A stretch of 64,000 nt of DNA from Microcoleus sp. bin48.metabat.b7b8b9.023 (GCF_013299185.1 NZ_JAAFKG010000006.1:33146-97145), one strand, 5' to 3'; shown: positions 7,958 to 16,866, counted from the first letter of the stretch. Program-made: numbers and translations. Notes: generated by a model from the sequence alone, not told the origin.

Positions 7958-8512
7958 GTGAGCGTCACAACTGTAAAATGGACGGTTGCAGACTACCACC
8001 GCATCATTGCAGCCGGCATTCTGGAAGGACGAAAAGTTGAACTAATCGGTGGAGAAATAATCGAAATGGCTCCCGAAGGAGAATCTCATGCTTACTGTAG
8101 CGATGAGGCTGGAGAGTACCTAATGTACTTGCTAGGCGATCGGGCTAAAGTGCGACAAGGTAAGCCCATTACCTTGCCACTTAACAACTCCGAACCCGAA
8201 CCAGATATCGCTGTAATTCAACGTTTGGGACAAAATTATCGAGAACATCATCCCTATCCAGAAAATATCTTTTGGCTGATAGAATACTCAAATTCTACTC
8301 TGACTAAAGACTTGGGAATCAAGAACAAAATTTACGCCGCCGCCGGGATTGCCGAGTATTGGGTTGTCAATTTGCGAACTATGGAATTAATCGTGTTTCG
8401 AGATCCTACCGATGCTGGCTATCAATTCAGAGAAACTCTGACTCACGGTAATATTAATCCCCTCGCTTTTCCAAATGTTTCAGTTGCGATCGATCGTTTA
8501 TTCGGGAATTAG
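7958..8512 (+). CDS. Uma2-family (DUF820) restriction-endonuclease-fold protein
   Basis: This 184-residue protein belongs to the PD-(D/E)XK-fold Uma2 family, hugely expanded in cyanobacteria and of uncertain biological role. Visible family marks are WTVADYHRI near the start, VELIGGEIIEM, PEPDIAVI and the WLIEYSNSTL...KNKIYAAAGIAEYWVVN segment, which holds the acidic/Lys active-site pattern. It starts with GTG at 7958, preceded by a good AGGAG ribosome site at about 7945. It stands alone on the plus strand. Confidence 0.9.
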   Translation: MSVTTVKWTVADYHRIIAAGILEGRKVELIGGEIIEMAPEGESHAYCSDEAGEYLMYLLGDRAKVRQGKPITLPLNNSEPEPDIAVIQRLGQNYREHHPYPENIFWLIEYSNSTLTKDLGIKNKIYAAAGIAEYWVVNLRTMELIVFRDPTDAGYQFRETLTHGNINPLAFPNVSVAIDRLFGN

Positions 8513-8594
8513 GTAAATGAGGTAGAAACACTCGGCGATTTCAACCGCTGGGTTTTTTGTATTCTAAAATCAGAAATCCCAAATCTCAAATCGA

Positions 8595-9368
8595 ATGCCT
8601 CACACAACAGTAATACTCGCCATGAGTGCCGATGGCAAAATTACAGATACCGCCCTCACCGCCGCCAGATTCGGTTCGGCTAACGACAAATCCCACCTCG
8701 AACAACAAGTCGCCGCCAGTGACGCAGTTCTCTTCGGAAACGGCACTTTGCGCGCCTATGGAACCACTCTGAGAGTAATTTCCCCCGATTTGCTAGAACA
8801 AAGGAAACTGCAAGGAAAGCCCCCACAACCCGTGCAAATTGTGTGTTCCCGATCGCACCAATTTGACCCAAACTTACGATTTTTCCAGCAACCGGTTCCC
8901 CGCTGGTTGTTAACTGGAAAAGACAGGGGGCTTTTTTGTGGGTGGGGGCGGGTTTATTTAGCCTGTCTGCACGCTTTAAAGCTGTTGGTGAACCCGCCCC
9001 TACAAGTTTTTGACAGTGGTGCAACATCTCTGTTCGATCGCACTTTAACCGCCAACACTATCGATGGCGAAATCGATTGGAACGATGCTTTTCAACAGCT
9101 AGAAACCCTCGGAATCAAACGTTTGGCAATTTTGGGAGGTGGAAAACTCGTCGCGTCTGTGCTGGCTGCGGGCTTGATAGACGAGCTCTGGCTGACGGTT
9201 TGTCCGTTAATTTTGGGCGGCGCGGATGCACCGACACCTGTGGAGGGAAAGGGTTTTTTAGCGCATTTAGCGCCGAAATTGGAGCTTTTGGCGGTAAAAC
9301 AGGTGGAATGTGAGGTGTTTTTGCATTATCGGTGCGATCGAGCACAGAGTCAAAATACCCATAAATAG
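8595..9368 (+). CDS. RibD C-terminal-domain reductase, with an R4-encoded insert
   Basis: This 257-residue protein belongs to the dihydrofolate-reductase-like RibD C-terminal family. In riboflavin synthesis that domain reduces the ribosyl side chain of the pyrimidine intermediate with NADPH; stand-alone members may have other substrates. Recognised parts are TTVILAMSADGKI near the start, the FGNGTLRAYG segment and the C-terminal GIKRLAILGGGKL...DELWLTVCPLILGG. Residues of about 111-139 are encoded by a full R4 repeat (8925-9010) inserted in frame, giving an odd Trp/Leu/Cys-containing stretch before the FDRTL strand. Whether the enzyme tolerates this is unknown. Confidence 0.85.
   Translation: MPHTTVILAMSADGKITDTALTAARFGSANDKSHLEQQVAASDAVLFGNGTLRAYGTTLRVISPDLLEQRKLQGKPPQPVQIVCSRSHQFDPNLRFFQQPVPRWLLTGKDRGLFCGWGRVYLACLHALKLLVNPPLQVFDSGATSLFDRTLTANTIDGEIDWNDAFQQLETLGIKRLAILGGGKLVASVLAAGLIDELWLTVCPLILGGADAPTPVEGKGFLAHLAPKLELLAVKQVECEVFLHYRCDRAQSQNTHK
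8925..9010. repeat. R4 repeat inside the RibD-like gene
   Basis: Inverted repeat with arms of the form GGGGGCGGGTTTATTTAGCC and GGTGAACCCGCCCCTACAAG. It matches the three tandem R4 units at 25456-25748 and the copy at 16421-16492. Here it lies within coding sequence and preserves the frame. Confidence 0.85.
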
Positions 9369-9421
9369 GGGAGTTGTATTAAGTTAAATAAAGTTCGATC
9401 GCTCTACGCTCAAATCTCCCT

Positions 9422-10609
9422 ATGCTGAAACAGCCGAAACCTCAATATTCTGTAGCCTGGATTAGCAAACTAGCAGACATCCCCCAAGCATCATGGGATG
9501 CTTTGGCGATGCCACTCAAAACGCCATTTCTCGAATGGGATTGGCTTAACAATCTCGAAACTTCCGGTAGCGCGACAGGTAAAAACGGTTGGCTACCACA
9601 TCACTTGACAGTCTGGCGAGACAAACAGTTGATTGCTTGTGCGCCGCTTTATGTCAAAAGTCACAGTTACGGCGAATTTGTATTCGATAATCAATGGGCT
9701 GATTTAGCTCAACGTTTGGGTATTGAATACTATCCCAAATTAATGGGAATGACTCCGTTTACCCCTACGGAAGGCTATCGGTTTTTGATTGCGGATGGGG
9801 AAGATGAGGATGAGTTAACTGGTATCATGGTAAGTGCGATCGACCATTTTTGCGATCGGCACAACATCTCTGGTTGCAATTTCCTGTATGTCGATCCTGT
9901 CTGGCGCGATCGCATGGAACGTCACGGTTTTAGCGCTTGGCTGCACCACAGTTATATTTGGCAAAATCAAAGCCATCAAAATTTTGACAACTATCTAGGC
10001 ACGTTTAATGCCAACCAGCGCCGCAATATCAAGCGCGAACGCAAGGCTGTGGAAACGGCAGGTTTGTTGGTGAAAACTTTGACTGGCGATGAAATTCCCC
10101 AAGCGATGTTTGGGCAAATGTATGCTTTTTATGAGAATACTTGCGATAAGTTTGGTTGGTGGGGTAGCAAGTATCTGACTAAGCGGTTTTTTGAACAGTT
10201 GCACCACAATTATCGCGATCGCGTTTTGTTTGTCGCCGCCTACGATAAGGAAGATGAGAGACAGCCGATGGGAATGTCTTTTTGTCTGTATAAGGGCGAT
10301 CGACTTTACGGGCGTTATTGGGGTAGTTTGCAGGAAATTGACTGCTTGCACTTCGATGCTTGTTACTATACACCGATCGAATGGGCGATCGATCGGGGCA
10401 TCCAAACCTTCGATCCGGGTGCCGGCGGGAGGCACAAAAAAAGGCGCGGCTTTCCAGCTACGCCAAATTATAGTTTGCACCGATTTTATAACAACCGTTT
10501 GGCGCAAATTCTCAAGTCTTATATTGGTCAAATCAATGAGAGGGAACAGGAGGAAATTGATTTAGTTAATCAGGATTTGCCTTTCAATCAGGATGATTCT
10601 TCGGATTAG
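9422..10609 (+). CDS. FemAB-like / GNAT-fold acyltransferase (DUF482, PF04339 type)
   Basis: This 395-residue soluble protein belongs to a family with an acyl-CoA/aminoacyl-transferase fold, often labelled peptidoglycan biosynthesis FemAB-like. Marks are KTPFLEWDWLNNLE near residue 35, the middle FNANQRRNIKRERKAVE and the C-terminal FDPGAGGRHKKRRGF followed by PNYSLHRFYN. The substrate is not known. It starts with ATG at 9422, 53 bp after the RibD-like gene on the same strand, so the two may be co-transcribed. The acidic tail (QDDSSD) is followed directly by R1 repeats. Confidence 0.85.
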   Translation: MLKQPKPQYSVAWISKLADIPQASWDALAMPLKTPFLEWDWLNNLETSGSATGKNGWLPHHLTVWRDKQLIACAPLYVKSHSYGEFVFDNQWADLAQRLGIEYYPKLMGMTPFTPTEGYRFLIADGEDEDELTGIMVSAIDHFCDRHNISGCNFLYVDPVWRDRMERHGFSAWLHHSYIWQNQSHQNFDNYLGTFNANQRRNIKRERKAVETAGLLVKTLTGDEIPQAMFGQMYAFYENTCDKFGWWGSKYLTKRFFEQLHHNYRDRVLFVAAYDKEDERQPMGMSFCLYKGDRLYGRYWGSLQEIDCLHFDACYYTPIEWAIDRGIQTFDPGAGGRHKKRRGFPATPNYSLHRFYNNRLAQILKSYIGQINEREQEEIDLVNQDLPFNQDDSSD

Positions 10610-10612
10610 TCC

Positions 10613-10913
10613 GTGTTTGTAGTGAGGACTTCAGTCCTTTCTTGATGGATGAAGAAGGACTAAAGTCCTCACTACGAACCTGAAGGACTAAATTCCTCAC
10701 TACGAACCTGGTTTTTTATGAGGAATTTGAGTTTTTTCCTGATGGATGAATGCGGACTAAAGTCCTCACTACGAACCTAGTTTTTCATGAGGAATTGAGT
10801 TCTTTTCTTTTGGATAAACAAGGACTGAAGTCCTCACTACGAACCTGGTTTGTCATGAGGACTGTGAGTTTTTTTTGGGATGAAGAAGGACTGAAGTCCT
10901 CACTACGAACCTT
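10613..10913. repeat. R1 repeat cluster
   Basis: Four to five copies of the R1 family (GTAGTGAGGACTTCAGTCC and its inverse AAGTCCTCACTACGAACC) separated by 30-60 bp of related DNA. They fill the whole gap between two convergent genes and can form strong hairpins that would terminate transcription from both sides. Confidence 0.9.
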
Positions 10914-10921
10914 TTTTTGAT

Positions 10922-11497
10922 TTAATTCAAGAATACTCGCCCGTCTTCTTGAATTTCCATCGATTTTGTATCGATGCCCAAGTCGGTTGTCGCGCCGAAA
11001 TTTACTTGCAACATTCCTGTCGTCGCTGTGGCTTGCGGGCGAACCAGCATCAATCCGCCGTCTGGACGTTGGTAGGTGAGGGTGATTGGCACTTTGATGT
11101 TTGTGAGTACAATTTCCGATTGTTCGCCCAAAGTGCGCGGTGGGGTAAGGCCCACTACTTGATAATTGATGACTGCATTGGTGGTATTCACCAGTTTAAT
11201 TACTACCATACCGGATGTCGGCGTCACTCGCGCAGCGGGCATCGGGAAGCGGGGTGGCGCGTCTGTTGTTGCAGGTTTTGAGGGCATCCCGTTGGGGCTG
11301 GGACTTACAGCGGGACTAGGTTGGGCAACGGGCTTTCCTGTTCCCGGAGTGGCTGCGGGACTCGGTTGGGAAACGGGTTTTCCTTGTTGGGGCGGGGGGC
11401 CGCCTGCTTGGGAAAGTGTGGCTAGACTGACGAGTAAACCGCCGCAGGTGGCTGCTAGCAAGCTGATTTTGTTCAACGGTTGATTGTGGCGAAACAT
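10922..11497 (-). CDS. secreted proline-rich protein of unknown function
   Basis: This 191-residue protein has a clear signal peptide (hydrophobic core ISLLAATCGGLLVSLATLSQA), so it is probably exported. Residues 32-90 are a Pro/Ser/Gly/Thr-rich linker with repeated GKPVSQPSPAATPG-like units. Residues 92-191 are a beta-rich domain (MVVIKLVNTTNAVINYQVVG) that could be Ig-like. No enzyme motif is visible. Its 3' end abuts the R1 cluster and its 5' side faces a 96-bp tandem duplication. Confidence 0.7.
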   Translation of the reverse strand: MFRHNQPLNKISLLAATCGGLLVSLATLSQAGGPPPQQGKPVSQPSPAATPGTGKPVAQPSPAVSPSPNGMPSKPATTDAPPRFPMPAARVTPTSGMVVIKLVNTTNAVINYQVVGLTPPRTLGEQSEIVLTNIKVPITLTYQRPDGGLMLVRPQATATTGMLQVNFGATTDLGIDTKSMEIQEDGRVFLN

Positions 11498-11600
11498 AAA
11501 TAACTCCTCACAAGTTCGATCGAGATTTCCAACAAAGTTTATGTTAGTCTATGCCCGAATTGAATTTTAATAGCTGGTTATGCGCCCGAGGTACAAATAA

Positions 11601-11786
11601 TCAGGGTTTGAGGGGGAGATTTTTTTAACCGCAGAGGGCGCAGAGGGCGCAGAGGAAGAGGGGAAGAGGGAGGTTTTAGGGGCGAGATGTTTCTAATCAG
11701 GGTTTGAGGGGGAGATTTTTTAACCACAGAGGGCGCAGAGGAAGAGGGGAAGAGGGGAGGTTTTAGGGGCGAGATGTTTCTGATTT
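11601..11786. repeat. 96-bp tandem duplication including the end of the kinase gene
   Basis: Two copies, starting at 11601 and 11697, of a unit that runs from TCAGGGTTTGAGGGGGAGAT through GCAGAGGGCGCAGAGG to GGGGCGAGATGTTTCT. The second copy encodes the last residues and stop codon of the sensor kinase (11763), so the gene's 3' end has been duplicated downstream. Confidence 0.85.
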
Positions 11787-13124
11787 GTGGGCGGGGATGG
11801 TTACGGTAACAGCGGTTCCCCGATCGACTTGGCTGTCAATCCGGATTTGGCCGCGGTGGTTTTCGACAATGGCTTTGGCTATGGCTAATCCTAAACCGGA
11901 ACCGGCGGCGCTGCGGTGGGTGCGGGCGGGATCTGCGCGGTAAAATCGATCGAACAAATGCGGTAGCGCTTCCGGGGAAATCCCCATTCCGGTGTCTGTG
12001 ACTTTGATTTGCAGTGCAGAATTGATTGGCGACGAATTTCTTTTGTTTTTAGCTGCCAACTGCAATTCTACTTCAATTTCCCCGCCAGAGGGCGTGTACT
12101 GTACGGCGTTGCTGACAATATTGGTAAACAGTCGCGCTAGTTGATCCCAGTCGCCTAAAACTGTAAAGTTATTTTCTGTGTCGGGCGAATCGATTATTTC
12201 CAAACAGAGAGAGAGATTTTGGGTAAGGGCGATCGCGAGTTGTTCTTCAATTACCTCCATCAACAAAGCATCGAGAGGAACATCAACCCACTGCTGCTGC
12301 ACGATTCCGCTGTCTTGTCTGGCTAAAAATAGCAAATCGTCAACCAACCGCCCCAAACGGCGCGTCAGGCGTTCGATAACCTGTAGCTGTTGGTGTTGCT
12401 GCGGTTCGATGTCGGGTTCGGCCAAGGCTACTTGGACATTTGTTTGAATAGTGGCGATCGGATTTCTGAGTTCGTGGGAAGCATCGGCGGTAAACTGTTT
12501 GAGACGGCTGTAAGATTCTCGCACAGGTGCGATCGCCAATCCTGACAGCAACCAGCCAATAGCCGCCACGCAAATTAAAGTTAAACTCGCGCCCAAAATC
12601 AAATCAAAAATTAATTGGCGGATCGGTTTTGTCACTTCAAACCAAGGATGGCTGACTCGCAAATATCCCAAAACTTGGCGGCCGATTTCCACACGCTGCG
12701 TAACTTGTCTGAGAGAATAGTTTTGATCCTGCAACTTATTATTAATTATCCAAACCGTTTCGCCCGTGCGATTAGCGCGAATCGGCACATTCAGCGGTTC
12801 CGACAAAGTAGACCACAGCAACTCGCCCGTAGGACTGAACCATTCTAAATCAATGTGGTCGTCTTCTACTGCATCCGTGCTGTCTCGAAAACTCGTTTGA
12901 ATATTAACTTGCAACTTAGTTTTAGCACCCCTACTCGAAGAACTTATCGGTTCGATCGCGAGAGTTCGCTCTACTATTTCTACAACGTGATTGAGAGTGT
13001 CGTCGATGCGATCGATCAAAGTATTGCGAACGTAGAAATAGAAACCCGTGGCGAATACAAGTAACAACACGGCAGTAACGGCAGTGTACCAAATAGCAAG
13101 GCGGCGGCGAGTAGTTTGAAACAT
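11763..13124 (-). CDS. two-component sensor histidine kinase
   Basis: This 453-residue inner-membrane kinase has TM1 at residues 11-32, a periplasmic sensor region of about 140 residues and TM2 at 172-195. The dimerisation/phosphoacceptor motif is SHELRNPIATIQ with His217. The C-terminal HATPase shows the N-box NIVSNAVQY, the G-box DTGMGISPE, an F-box and GSGLGLAIAKAIVE. The overall layout resembles RppB-type cyanobacterial kinases. No response-regulator gene is adjacent, so its partner is elsewhere. The last residues (ETSRP) and stop lie in a duplicated 96-bp unit. Confidence 0.92.
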   Translation of the reverse strand: MFQTTRRRLAIWYTAVTAVLLLVFATGFYFYVRNTLIDRIDDTLNHVVEIVERTLAIEPISSSSRGAKTKLQVNIQTSFRDSTDAVEDDHIDLEWFSPTGELLWSTLSEPLNVPIRANRTGETVWIINNKLQDQNYSLRQVTQRVEIGRQVLGYLRVSHPWFEVTKPIRQLIFDLILGASLTLICVAAIGWLLSGLAIAPVRESYSRLKQFTADASHELRNPIATIQTNVQVALAEPDIEPQQHQQLQVIERLTRRLGRLVDDLLFLARQDSGIVQQQWVDVPLDALLMEVIEEQLAIALTQNLSLCLEIIDSPDTENNFTVLGDWDQLARLFTNIVSNAVQYTPSGGEIEVELQLAAKNKRNSSPINSALQIKVTDTGMGISPEALPHLFDRFYRADPARTHRSAAGSGLGLAIAKAIVENHRGQIRIDSQVDRGTAVTVTIPAHKSETSRP

Positions 13125-13139
13125 GGGAAATTTGGAAAT

Positions 13140-13431
13140 AACGAACCGCGAAGACGCAAAGAGCGCGAAGTAAGAAAAGAGGAAGAGAATTTTAAAGGGA
13201 TGTTGAAGTAATAACTATTAACCAACCATTCACAAGTATAACGCTCTGCGAGTGCATCTGGTATTTTGCAATGGTTCTCGCATTCCGGCAGACAATTTAT
13301 TAGTAACAACCACATATTTACTGCCACAATGCTAGAGTCCCTAGGAATATATTTGCAAAAATGAGATGCGCCTTGCTCTGTTCTTCTATTCTTATCTTCC
13401 TTTGCGCCCTTCGCGACGAAAGCGGTTCGTT
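13140..13431. mobile_element. putative non-autonomous element with terminal inverted repeats
   Basis: Terminal inverted repeats, AACGAACCGCGAAGACGCAA on the left and the inverse form ending GCGGTTCGTT on the right, flank about 290 bp without a gene. The left end lies just upstream of the sensor-kinase start, so the kinase promoter may lie inside the element. Called from the inverted ends only; no target duplication was established. Confidence 0.5.
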
Positions 13432-13561
13432 TTAAATCTCAAATCCATGCTACCCGGTTAACCGACCCGACAGAGTGAGGAAATCCGATTGACACGACCT
13501 GCGTATTTGATGAGAAAATAAATGAATTAAACTGCTTAATATTAAAGGATGAACGTTATCA

Positions 13562-15430
13562 ATGGCAATTAAAGACCAGCCCCAACCCCCTCGTTTTCGG
13601 CAAATCAGCAATATCGTGTTATTGCTATCAAGCTTGTTTCTGCTAGCAAACATCTTTTTGCCCAATTTGTTCGGCCCCCAAATTCCCCAAGTGCCTTACA
13701 GTTTGTTCGTCCATCAAGTCCAAGAACAAGATGTAGTTAGAGCTTCGGTAGGTCAAAATGAAATTCGCTACCAACTCAAAGGCGAAGGCGACAAACCAGG
13801 ACAAGTTTTGTCAACTACGCCAATTTTTGACCTGGAACTGCCTAAACTTTTGCAAGAAAAAGGCGTTGAATTTGCGGCAACTCCGCCTTCTAAAAATGGC
13901 TGGATTGGCAGTGTTTTAAGCTGGGTAGTGCCGCCGCTGATTTTTGTGGCAATATTTCAATTTTTCATGAACCGGGGCGGTGGCGGGCCGCAGGGTGCGC
14001 TGTCGATCGGCAAAAGCAAGGCTAAGGTCTACGTGGAAGGAGACTCGGCGAAAATTACGTTTGCTGATGTCGCTGGAGTAGAAGAGGCTAAAACAGAATT
14101 AGTTGAGGTTGTTGAGTTCCTGAAAACTCCAGACAGATTTACGGCAATTGGCGCGCGAATTCCGAAGGGTGTGCTGTTAGTCGGGCCGCCGGGAACTGGC
14201 AAAACGCTGTTAGCCAAAGCAGTGGCTGGTGAAGCTGGTGTGCCGTTTTTTAGCATCTCCGGTTCGGAGTTTGTCGAACTGTTTGTCGGTGTTGGTTCTG
14301 CGAGAGTCCGAGATTTATTCGAGCAGGCTAAGAAGCAAGCTCCTTGTATTATTTTCATTGATGAATTGGATGCGATCGGCAAATCTCGCAGCACTAACGC
14401 TGCATTCGGCGGGAATGACGAACGCGAACAAACTCTCAATCAACTATTAACTGAAATGGATGGTTTTGCAGCGGGTAATACTACGGTAATTGTACTCGCT
14501 GCAACGAACCGCCCGGAAAGTTTAGATGCTGCTTTGTTGCGCCCAGGCCGTTTCGATCGCCAAGTTTTAGTCGATCGCCCGGATTTATCTGGCCGCGAAG
14601 CAATTTTGAACATTCACTCTCAAAAAGTGAAGTTGGGCCCGGATATTGACTTAAAGGCCGTCGCCACTCGTACCCCCGGTTTTTCGGGCGCAGACTTGGC
14701 AAATTTGGTCAATGAAGCTGCCTTGCTAGCTGCCCGTAACAAGCGCCTCACTGTGGCACAGGAAGACTTCTATGAGGCATTTGAGCGCGTTGTAGCTGGC
14801 TTGGAAAAGAAGAGCCGGGTGCTCAACGAAAAAGAGAAAAAGATTGTGGCTTATCACGAAGTCGGGCACGCCATGGTTGGCGCTGTGATGACTGGCGGCG
14901 GCGAAGTGTCGAAAATCTCGATCGTCCCGCGCGGTATGGCTGCATTGGGTTACACGTTGCAAGTACCGACGGAAGATCGTTTCTTGTTGGATGAATCGGA
15001 ATTGCGCGGTCAAATTGCTACACTACTTGGAGGGCGATCGGCTGAGGAAGTCGTATTTGGTAGCATCACTACCGGCGCTTCCAATGACTTGCAAAGGGCG
15101 ACTGATTTAGCAGAGAGAATGGTAACAACTTACGGTATGAGTAAGGTGTTGGGGCCTCTAGCTTACGATCGCGGCCAACAAGCAATGTTCCTCAACGATG
15201 GGATGGGAAATGCTCGCCGTGCGGTGAGTGCTCAAACTGCGGAGGCGATCGATCAAGAAGTCAAAGAAATCGTTGAAACCGCACATCAGCACGCTTTGGA
15301 TATTCTGAAAGCCAATCGGGAATTGCTGGAAACAATCACGCAGCAACTGTTAGAAACTGAAGTAGTTGAAGGCGAAGCTTTGCACAAATTACTGGCTGAA
15401 GTGCTGCCTTTAGATAAGGTTGTGGCTTGA
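13562..15430 (+). CDS. ftsH: ATP-dependent zinc metalloprotease FtsH
   Basis: This 622-residue membrane-anchored AAA+ protease degrades damaged membrane proteins, in cyanobacteria including photosystem II D1. The order is TM1 at about 17-37, a lumenal/periplasmic domain, TM2 at about 105-125, an AAA domain with Walker A GPPGTGKT (208-215), the pore-loop and Walker [10 protein letters not shown] regions and an SRH segment RPGRFDRQ. The zinc site is HEVGH (432-436). It resembles the cyanobacterial FtsH1/FtsH4 group more than FtsH3, but the exact paralogue is not settled. It is transcribed alone and ends at a strong convergent hairpin. Confidence 0.96.
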   Translation: MAIKDQPQPPRFRQISNIVLLLSSLFLLANIFLPNLFGPQIPQVPYSLFVHQVQEQDVVRASVGQNEIRYQLKGEGDKPGQVLSTTPIFDLELPKLLQEKGVEFAATPPSKNGWIGSVLSWVVPPLIFVAIFQFFMNRGGGGPQGALSIGKSKAKVYVEGDSAKITFADVAGVEEAKTELVEVVEFLKTPDRFTAIGARIPKGVLLVGPPGTGKTLLAKAVAGEAGVPFFSISGSEFVELFVGVGSARVRDLFEQAKKQAPCIIFIDELDAIGKSRSTNAAFGGNDEREQTLNQLLTEMDGFAAGNTTVIVLAATNRPESLDAALLRPGRFDRQVLVDRPDLSGREAILNIHSQKVKLGPDIDLKAVATRTPGFSGADLANLVNEAALLAARNKRLTVAQEDFYEAFERVVAGLEKKSRVLNEKEKKIVAYHEVGHAMVGAVMTGGGEVSKISIVPRGMAALGYTLQVPTEDRFLLDESELRGQIATLLGGRSAEEVVFGSITTGASNDLQRATDLAERMVTTYGMSKVLGPLAYDRGQQAMFLNDGMGNARRAVSAQTAEAIDQEVKEIVETAHQHALDILKANRELLETITQQLLETEVVEGEALHKLLAEVLPLDKVVA

Positions 15431-15468
15431 GTTTAAAAGGGTTTAATAGGACTTACGCATGAGAGTCC

Positions 15469-15534
15469 AGAAACCGGGTTTTTACTGAGAATACTTTGTT
15501 AGCATTGCAGATTCGCTCAAAAACCCGGTTTCTT
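15469..15534. repeat. long-loop inverted repeat downstream of ftsH
   Basis: Arms AGAAACCGGGTTTTT and AAAAACCCGGTTTCT are separated by about 35 bp. The same AAACCGGGTTTTT core forms the compact terminator at 58584-58616. Confidence 0.7.
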
Positions 15535-15575
15535 TATTCGGAGTACATAAGTCTTGTTTAATTAAACCGCAGATT

Positions 15576-15608
15576 AACGCAGATGATTTGTAATCATCTG
15601 CGTTTTTT
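15576..15608. terminator. bidirectional hairpin terminator between ftsH and the DUF2442 gene
   Basis: Perfect 13-bp stem AACGCAGATGATT / AATCATCTGCGTT with a 3-nt loop followed by a T run. Placed between convergent genes, it can serve both. Confidence 0.85.
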
Positions 15609-15622
15609 GATATCGTAAATTG

Positions 15623-15886
15623 TCAAGCAGAAGGCTTCGGAGCCGGTGCCCCTCGCAGCATTCCTTCTGTACTGAGGTCTTCATCGATTTCTTCCCAGTG
15701 AATGCCATAACCTCCTCCACATACTTCCCATTTTGCCCTTTGATCGGGAGTTGCATTAAACAATCTGGGATACCAAATTAAAGGCACGGTAATGATTCGT
15801 CCATCCATCAAATCAACGCTAATTGTTTCTTCAGTAAAATGAATTTCCTTAACTCTCTCGTCCGCTCGAATCGCCAAAATACCCAT
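15623..15886 (-). CDS. DUF2442-domain protein
   Basis: This 87-residue soluble protein has the DUF2442 pattern: a beta-strand opening (HFTEETISVDLMDGRIITVPL) then WYPRLFNAT...W and a Gly-rich loop ending in IHWEEIDEDLS. DUF2442 genes commonly sit beside DUF4160 genes, as here, and such pairs are suspected toxin-antitoxin-like modules, although the mechanism is unproven. Its start lies 38 bp inside the upstream DUF4160 gene in another frame, indicating coupled translation. Confidence 0.85.
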   Translation of the reverse strand: MGILAIRADERVKEIHFTEETISVDLMDGRIITVPLIWYPRLFNATPDQRAKWEVCGGGYGIHWEEIDEDLSTEGMLRGAPAPKPSA

Positions 15887-16103
15887 ACCAAGCCTCCAAT
15901 AAAGTTTGTTGATTTTCTTGTACTACCGACTGTATTTTCCGAAGTTCTTTAGCGCTAAAACCAAGGTTGTTCGCTAAACTGACTGGCTCCAGCCAAAATT
16001 TAACCGATGATTTGTCTCGGTCAATATGAACATGAGGTGGTTCATTCGGTTCATGGCTGTAAAAGTAAAGTCGGTAAGGGCCTACTCGTAAAATAGTTGG
16101 CAT
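15849..16103 (-). CDS. DUF4160-domain protein
   Basis: This 84-residue protein is recognised from MPTILRVGPYRLYFYSHEPN followed by EPPHVHIDRD and AKFWL-like VKFWLEPV, the conserved core of DUF4160. It is the first gene of a two-gene unit with the DUF2442 gene and overlaps it by 38 bp. The conserved His/Asp cluster (HVHIDRD) might bind metal, but no activity is established for the family. Upstream lie a DUF4065 relic and repeats. Confidence 0.87.
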   Translation of the reverse strand: MPTILRVGPYRLYFYSHEPNEPPHVHIDRDKSSVKFWLEPVSLANNLGFSAKELRKIQSVVQENQQTLLEAWYGYFGDSSGRES

Positions 16104-16154
16104 AATTCCAGGTTATACAACATTTTAATGCGAATTTCTGTATCTTGTCTTTTT

Positions 16155-16300
16155 TTATGCTTCTTCGATGACACGGCTTTTGTAAAATTTTCTCATTGAT
16201 TCCTTGGTAATAATAGCATGAGAAGGTTCATCTTTTGGTAACTCACCTCTAGCATTAATCCAAGGATCTTCGCGTCGCACCATCAATTCTAACTCATAAG
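16155..16300 (-). pseudogene. C-terminal fragment of a DUF4065 (Panacea-type) antitoxin gene
   Basis: The minus strand encodes about 48 residues ending in DEPSHAIITKE and RVIEEA before a TAA at 16157-16155. It matches, almost base for base, the last third of the intact DUF4065 gene at 20703-21179. Homology stops abruptly at 16300, 9 bp before an R3 half-element begins, so the 5' two-thirds of the gene are gone. It has no start of its own. Confidence 0.88.
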
Positions 16301-16308
16301 ATGATTGG

Positions 16309-16355
16309 GCGGTTGAAACCGCTTCTACACAAACAAAGTCTGCCTCCGCAGACTA
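16309..16355. repeat. R3 half-element next to the DUF4065 relic
   Basis: GGCGGTTGAAACCGCTTCTA ... GCCTCCGCAGACT, the left half of R3. It abuts the break point of the antitoxin relic and is a likely agent of the deletion. Confidence 0.75.
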
Positions 16356-16420
16356 AAAAATAAAGGAGTTATTTAAGCCAGATTTGGTATAATTGAAATT
16401 TTACCCTCTGTCAAAAATTT

Positions 16421-16492
16421 GTAGGGGCGGGTTCACCAACAATAATTGCCTAAAACCCACAATCTCCTAAACCCGCCCCCACCCAACGGTAA
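16421..16492. repeat. R4 inverted repeat
   Basis: Arms GTAGGGGCGGGTTCACCAAC and AAACCCGCCCCCACC. Same family as inside the RibD-like gene and downstream of hemE, in the opposite orientation. Confidence 0.8.
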
Positions 16493-16530
16493 ATCACTTT
16501 TAAAATACAAGGTTTAGTTAAGGATTTGTT

Positions 16531-16857
16531 ATGAATATTTTGGTAAAAAACTATTGTGTAATGGTTGAATTTCCAGATGTGAGTGGGGCTGAACACTTAG
16601 AAATGTTGCAACTTAGAGATGAGTTGGCAAAAGTTGAATCTCAACTGAGTGAGGAAGAGAAAGGTTTATTAGCAAAGGCCGATGGACGGTTAGTGGAACA
16701 AGCAAGGGAGTTTTATGAGGAGTTGTCAAAATTTGTGGATTTAACCGAGAAGCGCAAATTTGAGGAGATTACACCTCAGCGTTGGTGGTGGTATTTGGAT
16801 GTTTTGGCATTGTTGCCGAATTTGAGGAAACAAGAGTTGACAAGCGGTGTTGTTTGA
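16531..16857 (+). CDS. small acidic coiled-coil protein, function unknown
   Basis: This 108-residue protein of no recognised family starts at the ATG at 16531; an in-frame ATG at 16561 (MVEFPDVSG) is an equally plausible start. Residues 25-75 are strongly helical and charged (LRDELAKVESQLSEEEKGLL), likely a coiled coil, followed by an aromatic motif RWWWYLDVLALLP. It lies between the DUF4160/DUF2442 pair and the NB-ARC gene, converging on the latter with a 9-bp gap. Context suggests an accessory function; no partner is evident. Confidence 0.6.
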   Translation: MNILVKNYCVMVEFPDVSGAEHLEMLQLRDELAKVESQLSEEEKGLLAKADGRLVEQAREFYEELSKFVDLTEKRKFEEITPQRWWWYLDVLALLPNLRKQELTSGVV

Positions 16858-16866
16858 AGCGTTTAT

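Noticed and set aside
10191..10565. Frames opposite or out of frame within the FemAB-like, GH13, ClpC and giant membrane genes
   Set aside because: Shadows of well-supported genes: they overlap real coding sequence over their full length and show no motifs.
13562..15430. Naming the FtsH as a particular paralogue (FtsH1, 2, 3 or 4)
   Set aside because: The sequence resembles the FtsH1/FtsH4 group but a tree is needed; only ftsH is given.
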